In this document: positions 57,859-64,000 of the stretch, piece by piece
Layout: each line of letters starts with the position of its first letter
Position numbering within the stretch: the stretch's first letter is position 1
Assembly: GCA_038534195.1 (NCBI GenBank)
Contig: JBCAXE010000004.1
Location: 1 to 64,000, forward strand
From: JAJFFW01 sp038534195
Lineage (GTDB): Bacteria > Pseudomonadota > Alphaproteobacteria > Caulobacterales > Parvularculaceae
Length of the DNA stretch: 64,000 nucleotides
Reading direction: 5' to 3'
Translations under genes and position numbers: made by a program
The notes under the pieces: model-generated
What the model was told of the DNA's origin: nothing
Database searches by the model: none
Seen by the model: the letters and a program-made list of their open reading frames with translations, nothing else

Positions 57859-59130
57859 ATGACCGCCATCATCGATGTCACGGGTCGCGAAATTCTCGAC
57901 AGCCGCGGCAACCCTACTGTGGAAGTGGAGGTCACGCTTGACGACGGCTCCATGGGCCGGGCCGGCGTGCCGTCGGGCGCATCGACCGGCGCGCATGAGG
58001 CCCATGAATTGCGCGACGGCGATGACCGTTACGGCGGTAAAGGCGTCCAACGCGCGGTGGAGGCGATAAATGGTGAAATCCATGATGCGCTTTGCGGTTT
58101 CGATGCGGAGGATCAGGTCGAAATCGATGACGTCCTGATTGAACTCGACGGTACGGAAAACAAGTCGCGCCTCGGCGCCAATGCGATCCTCGGCGTATCG
58201 CTGGCGACGGCGAAGGCCGCCGCCGACGCGGCGGCTTTGCCGCTCTACAAATATGTGGGCGGCGTCAGCGCCCGTGTGTTGCCTGCGCCGATGATGAACA
58301 TCGTCAATGGCGGGGCGCATGCTGACAATCCCATCGATATTCAGGAATTCATGATCATGCCGCTCGGCGCGCCCACCTTCGCCGATGCGCTGCGCACGGG
58401 CGCGGAGATTTTTCACGCCTTGAAGAAGGGCCTGAAAGAAGCGGGCCACAACACCAATGTGGGCGACGAAGGCGGCTTTGCGCCGAGCCTGAAATCAACA
58501 ACCGAGGCGCTTGATTTCATTATGAAAGCCATCGAAGACACCGGCAACAAGCCGGGCGACGACGTTTATATCGCGCTCGACGCCGCCTCGACGGAGTTTT
58601 ACCGGGACGGCAAATACCACCTCGACGGCGAAGGCAAGGTGCTCGATGCGGCGGGCATGGCCGATTATTATGCGAGCCTCGTCAACGCCTATCCGATTAT
58701 TTCAATTGAAGATGGTCTCGCGGAGGACGATTGGGAAGGTTGGCGCGCCCTCACTGAGGCCATCGGCGCCCGGTGTCAGCTTGTGGGCGACGATCTTTTC
58801 GTCACCAACGAAAAACGCTTGCGCCGCGGCATTGAAGAGGGGTGCGGCAATTCCATTCTCGTAAAGGTCAATCAAATCGGCACCCTGACGGAAACGCTGG
58901 CGGCGGTGGATACGGCGCATCGCGCAGGCTTTACGGCGGTCATGTCGCACCGGTCCGGCGAAACCGAAGACACGACGATCGCGGATCTCGCGGTGGCGAC
59001 CAATTGCGGTCAGATCAAAACGGGCTCGCTTGCGCGCTCGGACCGCACCGCCAAGTACAATCAGCTTTTGCGGATCGAAGAAGAGCTCGACGTCAGCGCC
59101 GTTTACGCCTGCAAAACGATCCTGCGCTGA
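57859..59130 (+). CDS. eno: Enolase
   Basis: A 423-residue glycolytic enzyme converting 2-phosphoglycerate to phosphoenolpyruvate. ATG at 57859 is eight bases after GGAG. The sequence GREILDSRGNPTVEVEV, PSGASTGAHEA, NVGDEGGFAPSL, SIEDGLAEDDWEGW, GDDLFVTN, LVKVNQIGTLTETL and SHRSGETEDTTIADL carry the magnesium ligands and catalytic residues. It is followed by a terminator, so ftsB and pdhA are not in its transcript here. Confidence 0.97.
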   Translation: MTAIIDVTGREILDSRGNPTVEVEVTLDDGSMGRAGVPSGASTGAHEAHELRDGDDRYGGKGVQRAVEAINGEIHDALCGFDAEDQVEIDDVLIELDGTENKSRLGANAILGVSLATAKAAADAAALPLYKYVGGVSARVLPAPMMNIVNGGAHADNPIDIQEFMIMPLGAPTFADALRTGAEIFHALKKGLKEAGHNTNVGDEGGFAPSLKSTTEALDFIMKAIEDTGNKPGDDVYIALDAASTEFYRDGKYHLDGEGKVLDAAGMADYYASLVNAYPIISIEDGLAEDDWEGWRALTEAIGARCQLVGDDLFVTNEKRLRRGIEEGCGNSILVKVNQIGTLTETLAAVDTAHRAGFTAVMSHRSGETEDTTIADLAVATNCGQIKTGSLARSDRTAKYNQLLRIEEELDVSAVYACKTILR

Positions 59131-59165
59131 AGCTGCAGCGCAACGCATACGCTTGGCTAAAAGAA

Positions 59166-59195
59166 AAACGCCGCCGGAAACCCGGCGGCGTTTCT
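59166..59195. terminator. Intrinsic terminator between eno and the protease gene
   Basis: AAACGCCGCCGG pairs with CCGGCGGCGTTT around a four-base loop. Runs of A on the left and T on the right let it serve both the eno transcript and the convergent protease transcript. Confidence 0.82.
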
Positions 59196-59213
59196 CGTTA
59201 CTTGAGGTAACTC

Positions 59214-60755
59214 TTACGACTGGTTGTCGAACGGCTCATCAAAGATGTAGAAGTGGATTTGATAGGCGCCTTCCAGCGTATCGGTCGGTTGTCCTGGGAA
59301 ATCATCCAGAACGCCGCCGACGCGGAGGACATAGTCGCCTGTTTCCGGCACTTCGAAGTCAAGGATAAACGCTTCGACGAAGCCGTCAGCGGCGTCGCCC
59401 AGAATGTTCTCCACGAGAAGCGTCTCGGTGCCGTCGTCAGCAACCTGGAACACGCTCAACTTGCTGAAGATCAGCGAGTCGCTGAACGTGCCGTCGGAAA
59501 ACGCGATCTGCTCGATGTTGAGGAAGTCGCCAGCCTCAGCAGAGAAGGCGTAGCTGTCGATTTCCGTCGCAACAGAAATATCGCCGACGATGACCGCGCC
59601 GTCAAAGTTGAGGAAGCTCGGTCCGGCGTTGTCGCCTTCAACGATTGTGTTGACGGCGTTCAACGGACGGAACGGAATGCCGTCCGGGCCGATGTCTGCC
59701 TCGTTCACGAACAGGCCGCGTTCGCTCGTCGTCAGCTTGATTGCAGAGCGTTCGCTGAAGAAGCGATCTTCCGAAGACGAGTTTTGGATCGGCAGACCCG
59801 TGCTCGCGCCGGACGCCATCAGATGGTTAAAGGTTTCATCCGCTGCGAAGGGGCCAGCGTATGGCGGCAGGAACTCAAACGGCGAGTCCGAAGGCTCTGC
59901 GCCGCCGCCGATCGGACCATAAGAATCCTGGTGGCGAAGACCGACCACATGGCCAAGCTCGTGCGCCGAGGTGTTTGCTGACTGGTTAAGCACTGCTTCT
60001 TCCAGCGTTGCGGCGATCGAAGCCGGATCGGCGGGATCCGTCGGAATGCCGGAAAGCGGGCCGAGAGCGGCCGGGAACATTTCGGCGAGCAGGACCCAGA
60101 AACTGGCGTCCGTGAACGCCGCGGACGAAAGATTTTCGTTTCCGAAGTCGATCTCGTCGGCGCGACCGAACAGGATGCTGAAGCTGAAGCCGCCCGTCGG
60201 CGTTTCAAACAGCGTGATGTTCGCATCGCCAGGCGCACGGTCATTGTCGCCGATGTTCAGCGTTGTGAACTCGCCGCGGCGCGGCGCCGTTTGCGCAAAG
60301 CGGAAACGATAACCGTCATAGTCTTCTTCCATGCGCGTCTGGATCGCGTCACGGATTGCCGGCGTGTAAACGAAGTCGTTGAAGGTCAATACGCCTGTCG
60401 AGCCGTCAAGAAAAACGACATCGACGATGAATGTTGGATCACCGCCGGCGTCAAAGTTCAGGAAGACGGTCTGCCGACGTCCCGCGACACGGGTTTCCGG
60501 GTCGTTGATCGATGCAACGCCATCTTCGAAGCCCTCGGCGTTTGCGATAAACTCGTTCACCGCGTCCATGGCTTCAGCCGGCGTTTCAGCGCCATCGACC
60601 GCACAGATCACGCCTTCACAGTCGTTGACGATCGAAATTTCTTCGATGCCGCCGGCCTGAATGCGCGAAATCATTTCATCTTGCGAGAGTTGCGCATTTG
60701 CAACGCCCGTCGATAGGGCGAGCGCACTCGCCGCACCAATAAGTAGTTTCTTCAT
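59214..60755 (-). CDS. Exported metzincin-like metalloprotease with a C-terminal beta domain
   Basis: A 513-residue protein. ATG at 60755 follows AGAGGAAACC and gives a good signal peptide ending near ANAQ. The zinc motif is HELGHVVGLRH (His265, Glu266, His269, His275), the HExxHxxGxxH pattern of metzincins, with a possible Met-turn in HLMASG about 30 residues on. The last 110 residues are Asp/Glu/Phe-rich beta sequence ending FEVPETGDYVLRVGG, resembling bacterial pre-peptidase C-terminal domains used in secretion. The substrate is unknown. It sits between eno and ftsB, which are adjacent in many relatives. Confidence 0.78.
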   Translation of the reverse strand: MKKLLIGAASALALSTGVANAQLSQDEMISRIQAGGIEEISIVNDCEGVICAVDGAETPAEAMDAVNEFIANAEGFEDGVASINDPETRVAGRRQTVFLNFDAGGDPTFIVDVVFLDGSTGVLTFNDFVYTPAIRDAIQTRMEEDYDGYRFRFAQTAPRRGEFTTLNIGDNDRAPGDANITLFETPTGGFSFSILFGRADEIDFGNENLSSAAFTDASFWVLLAEMFPAALGPLSGIPTDPADPASIAATLEEAVLNQSANTSAHELGHVVGLRHQDSYGPIGGGAEPSDSPFEFLPPYAGPFAADETFNHLMASGASTGLPIQNSSSEDRFFSERSAIKLTTSERGLFVNEADIGPDGIPFRPLNAVNTIVEGDNAGPSFLNFDGAVIVGDISVATEIDSYAFSAEAGDFLNIEQIAFSDGTFSDSLIFSKLSVFQVADDGTETLLVENILGDAADGFVEAFILDFEVPETGDYVLRVGGVLDDFPGQPTDTLEGAYQIHFYIFDEPFDNQS

Positions 60756-61196
60756 ATCGGGTTTCCTCTGACTTACTTCTGACTTACTTCTCTCCACGAC
60801 GCGTCACTAGAAGTATTCCCCCAGGGCGAGAAAAATTAGCCCTTCTCTACGCATACAGAGTAAGAACACGACCTATTAACGTCGTTGGTTAATAGCACCA
60901 TATTTTCAGCTTATTAGCAATTCAGTTTACCGTCGCTGCGAAGACTTTTTCCAGTTGTTGGACGATTGATCCAATGCGAAAAAAAAGTTCGCCCGTTTAT
61001 GCTCAAATACTCTTAAGTTTTATAAGAAACTCCGCATGCTGAAGATAATCATTTTCGCGAGTTTTATTCTTGAACTCGCCTTATTGGTGTATTCCGATTT
61101 TTGAAAGAATCTTTCTAAATACGCTAACACAATGATCTTACATTCATATTTTTTTAACCATGCCGGATTCAAGTGAGTCGCAAGGGCGAGGTGTTC
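60756..61196. other. AT-rich intergenic region, no gene
   Basis: About 440 bases between the divergent protease gene and ftsB. They are clearly more AT-rich than the neighbours and contain promoter-like sequences in both directions that I cannot resolve. An 11-bp tandem repeat (TGACTTACTTC twice, 60769-60790) lies in the protease leader. A short inverted repeat (GAAAG-AAT-CTTTC) is near 61102. Confidence 0.5.
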
Positions 61197-61529
61197 ATGC
61201 GTACTCTCTTGAATTTCTTTATCGAAGCGGCCGGTCCGGCGTTGTTCGTGATCTGGATCGTTTACATGGGCTTTATGGCGATAGCGGGCGGCGCGGGTTT
61301 CCGTACGCTCTGGGCCCTCGAAGAGGACGTGGCGGCCGCCGCGCAGGAAGTCGATTTGCTGACGCGGCAGCGGCAGGCCCTTGAACGCCGGGCCGATATG
61401 TTAAATCCGCGCAGCCTCGATCCGGACATGGTGGACGAAAGCATCCGCGTTGTTCTCGGCTACGCCCATGAGGACGACATTGTTCTGCCACGCCAGGAAA
61501 TCGATCGGCTCCGGCGTAAAAACGACTGA
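61197..61529 (+). CDS. ftsB: Septum formation initiator family protein (FtsB/DivIC-like)
   Basis: A 110-residue protein. ATG at 61197 is six bases after GGCGAGG. One transmembrane helix (ALFVIWIVYMGFMAIAG) is followed by a coiled coil (ALEEDVAAAAQEVDLLTRQRQALERRADML) and DMVDESIRVVLGYAHEDDIVL. The last part matches the FtsB-like C terminus. FtsB forms a complex with FtsL and FtsQ to activate septal wall synthesis. The place before pdhA is conserved in Alphaproteobacteria. Confidence 0.88.
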   Translation: MRTLLNFFIEAAGPALFVIWIVYMGFMAIAGGAGFRTLWALEEDVAAAAQEVDLLTRQRQALERRADMLNPRSLDPDMVDESIRVVLGYAHEDDIVLPRQEIDRLRRKND

Positions 61530-61621
61530 AAAATGAGCCGGTTGGGTTGATTTGATCCGGTCTTGTCTCTCATTCGCCGAGCCCGTAAACACGGGGATTG
61601 AAACCGAATGAGAGAGAGCCC

Positions 61622-62626
61622 ATGACCGCAGCAGCCGATGGCGCGCCATCCGACAAGTCAAATCTTTCGGCGACCAAAGACGAATTGTTGAAATATTACG
61701 CCGACATGCTGCTGATCCGCCGGTTTGAGGAAAAAGCCGGTCAGCTCTACGGCATGGGTGAAATAGGGGGTTTCTGTCACCTTTATATCGGCCAGGAAGC
61801 GGTCGTCGTCGGGATCGAGGCGGTCAAAAAAGAAGGCGATCAGACAATTACCGGGTACCGTGATCACGGTCATATGCTGGCCTGCGGTATGGATCCGAAC
61901 GGCGTCATGGCGGAGCTTACAGGCCGGGAAGGCGGCTATTCCAAAGGGAAGGGCGGCTCCATGCACATGTTCTCCAAGGAAAAGGAGTTTTACGGCGGCC
62001 ACGGGATCGTCGGGGCTCAAATTCCATTGGGCGCCGGATTAGCCTTCGCCAACAAATATCGCGGTGAGGACAAGGTGAGCCTGACCTATTTCGGCGACGG
62101 CGCCGCTAATCAGGGTCAGGTCTTTGAAGCGATGAACATGGCGCAGCTTTGGAAGCTGCCGGTGGTCTTCGTCATCGAAAACAACCAGTACGCCATGGGA
62201 ACGAGCGTGACACGGTCGCATTCGGAAACCCATCTTTATCGTCGCGGCGCGTCTTTCGGCATTCCGGGAATGGAAGTGGACGGGATGGATGTTTTGGCCG
62301 TGCGCGAAGCCGCCCGCGAGGCTGTTGATCATGCGCGGACCGGTAAAGGCCCCTATGTTCTCGAAATGAAGACCTATCGGTACCGGGGACATTCAATGTC
62401 GGACCCAGCGAAATATCGGACGCGCGAGGAGGTCGAGGATATCCGCGAGCACAACGACCCGATTAAAAATTGCGAACAGCGGCTCTTCGATAAAAAATTC
62501 GCGACCGTCGACGACCTGAAGGCGATCGACAAAGGGATAAAGGCGCGCGTTAAGGAGGCGGCTGATTTCTCGCTCGCCAGTCCCGAGCCAGCCCCCGAAG
62601 AGCTCTACACTGATATTCTCGCTTGA
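61622..62626 (+). CDS. pdhA: Pyruvate dehydrogenase E1 component, alpha subunit
   Basis: A 334-residue enzyme subunit. ATG at 61622 follows GAGAGAGAG and is preferred over an in-frame TTG at 61598. The thiamine-diphosphate motif is GDGAANQGQVFEAMNMAQLWKLPVVFVIENN (quoted for position; key residues GDG and NN), with GHGIVGAQIPLGAGLAFA and YRYRGHSMSDPAKYR, the phosphorylation-loop region of the family. With E1 beta it decarboxylates pyruvate for acetyl-CoA. The beta subunit gene, normally next, is not present; a TadG-like gene follows instead. Confidence 0.94.
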   Translation: MTAAADGAPSDKSNLSATKDELLKYYADMLLIRRFEEKAGQLYGMGEIGGFCHLYIGQEAVVVGIEAVKKEGDQTITGYRDHGHMLACGMDPNGVMAELTGREGGYSKGKGGSMHMFSKEKEFYGGHGIVGAQIPLGAGLAFANKYRGEDKVSLTYFGDGAANQGQVFEAMNMAQLWKLPVVFVIENNQYAMGTSVTRSHSETHLYRRGASFGIPGMEVDGMDVLAVREAAREAVDHARTGKGPYVLEMKTYRYRGHSMSDPAKYRTREEVEDIREHNDPIKNCEQRLFDKKFATVDDLKAIDKGIKARVKEAADFSLASPEPAPEELYTDILA

Positions 62627-62872
62627 CGGCATGATTACTATTTTCACCGTGAGACCGCTAAAAATTTCAGAAAAATTGAATTCAAATTTCTATTATTAAG
62701 AATAAAGTCGTGCGCAGAAACGAGCGGCAGCGGGACGTAGCGGCGGTTTTTCGAAAAAATCGTACACGGAAATTGGTAGGAAATTAACCAGCTTTCCTTA
62801 CAAGCGGTTAATTCTGGTCACATAGCTTATCCAATCAAAGGGGCGATTGCGCCTTCTTTGTGGAGAGGACCG
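62627..62872 (+). other. AT-rich gap between pdhA and the TadG-like gene
   Basis: About 250 AT-rich bases with no gene and no trace of pdhB. The promoter of the TadG-like gene should lie here, but I cannot single out its boxes. Confidence 0.5.
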
Positions 62873-62878
62873 TTGGCT

Positions 62879-64000
62879 ATGTTCCAGGTACTGAAAAAAG
62901 AGTACGACCGTTCCCGTTTGTGCGCTGTTAAAAAAGCGTTCAACAGCAATGAAGACGGCAATATCGCTATCATGTTCGCGTTTCTGCTGGCCGTGTTGAT
63001 GTTATTTTCGGGCGGTGCAGTCGATTACACGCGGTACAACAGTATCCGGGCGGATATCACCGAGTCGCTCGATGCAGCGGCGTTGGCGATGGCTCGGTAC
63101 AACGAAATCGGCGGTCCCGACATCGACGGCCTTGAGCTCTACAGTGAAGAGAGAAACACACGCGTCGAAGAGTTCGGCGAAAAGCTCTTTTTCGAGAATT
63201 TCTCCTACGACGGCGCCGTACAAGACCTTGTTGTTGACTTCAACATTACACCGCAGGCGATCACCGCTAGTGCAGACGGCAAACTGAAAACGCTCTTACT
63301 ACAGGTCGGGCGTCGTTTGTTAAACCCCACTGCGCCGGCGAGTGAAACGGCCGCGCTCGACATGGACGTAAACGTCACCATTACGCAGGCCGGTCGGGGT
63401 CGGATTGAGCTTGCGCTTGTGCTGGACGCCACGGGGTCCATGACCAACACCGCGAGCGGGTCGAGTCAGTCCAAGCTTGAAGATCTTAAAGACGCCGTCG
63501 ATGAACTCATGGCCGTCATGTACGGTTCTTCCGAGAGCTCCGACAATATCCGAATCGGCGTGGTGCCGTTCAATCAGTATGTGAACCCAGGCGCAGCAGA
63601 AACCTGGGACGAAGACTGGGAGGACAAAAACGCTGAAGCCTATTATCACGGCGCCCACTTTTTCCATGTGGACGGCGAGGGACCGGTCGATACGAACTCC
63701 CAAACAAATCTAGAGAATCCCGGAAATCGAGGGATCGCGCGGGTGGTCGATGTGGAACGGAAAGTCAGTCACTACGATCTCTATAATTCAGTGCCGGAGG
63801 CCGAATGGGGCGGCTGCGTAGAGGCGCGGCCTTATCCGCTCGACGAATTGGATACGCCGCCTGTAGCGACGTCGTCGTCATCGGTAACGGATACGTTCAT
63901 AACCGACTCCATTGAAATACCTTCAGATTTGGCGAGCGTCAGTTCAACGGAAGAATTCCAATACAGAACAAGAACGGCGTTTAGCCGCGCGCCGGGCCTT
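62879..64000 (+). CDS. TadG-like pilus assembly protein with a von Willebrand factor A domain (3' end outside window)
   Basis: The frame is open for 374 codons to the window edge. ATG at 62879 or an in-frame TTG at 62873 may be the start, as GGAGAGG lies at 62862. Residues 22-60 are the TadE/TadG-type N terminus: NEDGNIAIMFAFLLAVLMLFSGGAVDYTR, a pilin-like hydrophobic helix after a short cytoplasmic part (quoted in two pieces: NEDGNIAIMF and LLAVLMLFSGGAVDYTR). From about 178 follows LALVLDATGSM, the MIDAS motif of a VWA domain. Such proteins belong to the Flp/Tad pilus or related surface systems. No other tad gene is visible. Confidence 0.82.
   Translation, partial: MFQVLKKEYDRSRLCAVKKAFNSNEDGNIAIMFAFLLAVLMLFSGGAVDYTRYNSIRADITESLDAAALAMARYNEIGGPDIDGLELYSEERNTRVEEFGEKLFFENFSYDGAVQDLVVDFNITPQAITASADGKLKTLLLQVGRRLLNPTAPASETAALDMDVNVTITQAGRGRIELALVLDATGSMTNTASGSSQSKLEDLKDAVDELMAVMYGSSESSDNIRIGVVPFNQYVNPGAAETWDEDWEDKNAEAYYHGAHFFHVDGEGPVDTNSQTNLENPGNRGIARVVDVERKVSHYDLYNSVPEAEWGGCVEARPYPLDELDTPPVATSSSSVTDTFITDSIEIPSDLASVSSTEEFQYRTRTAFSRAPGL

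Overview
The window is a piece of an alphaproteobacterial chromosome with a high-50s percent G+C by eye. Evidence for this class: the str, S10, spc and alpha ribosomal operons run without a break; prolyl-tRNA synthetase is the short 448-residue type; there is an Atp12-family chaperone, an eno ... ftsB-pdhA neighbourhood and a SAM-II riboswitch. The accessory genes (vanadium haloperoxidase-like enzyme, sterol-desaturase-like enzyme, TadG-like protein, TIR-WD40 protein) would fit a free-living, possibly marine, relative of Caulobacterales or Parvularculales. That placement below class level is inference.

Layout. 1-1684: 3' part of rpoC, closed by a terminator. 1736-9998: a non-ribosomal block between rpoC and rpsL. 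It holds a minus-strand trio (lipoprotein, membrane-embedded spermidine-synthase-like enzyme, paralogous lipoprotein), a plus-strand GNAT protein and speD, a 962-residue TIR-transmembrane-WD40 protein, and what looks like a glycosyltransferase cut down to its N-terminal half. 10182-29352: the complete rpsL-rpsG-fusA-tuf and rpsJ-to-rplQ superoperon with secY, adk and rpoA, ending in a strong terminator. Within it, L3 has a long helix-hairpin-helix tail and adenylate kinase has lost the usual FPR of its DGFPR signature. 29410-36433: a coiled-coil protein with a nuclease-like domain, a lipoprotein, an ABC exporter, a histidine-rich secreted protein and a DegP-type protease. 36582-40751: a tightly packed operon of rarA, sterol-desaturase-like gene, crcB, RluC-type gene and atp12. 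40717-43002: EF-hand protein, lipB, a FliN-like orphan and tRNA-Leu(GAG). 43003-43753: a gene-poor stretch with a 30-bp tandem repeat, then the haloperoxidase-like gene and a lipoprotein.

46449-50215 is the most striking regulatory find. A sigma70-like promoter sits directly before a SAM-II riboswitch with both helices of the H-type pseudoknot visible. The transcript encodes an unknown membrane protein, cystathionine gamma-synthase (MetB) and an unusually short aspartate kinase-homoserine dehydrogenase fusion. This is an S-adenosylmethionine-controlled methionine operon.

50258-64000: small secreted protein, proS, lolC/E and lolD (lipoprotein export), acyl-CoA synthetase, rpmF, an Arg/Pro-rich lipoprotein, eno, a secreted metzincin-like protease, ftsB, pdhA without an adjacent pdhB, and the first 374 codons of a TadG-like von Willebrand factor A protein that runs off the end.
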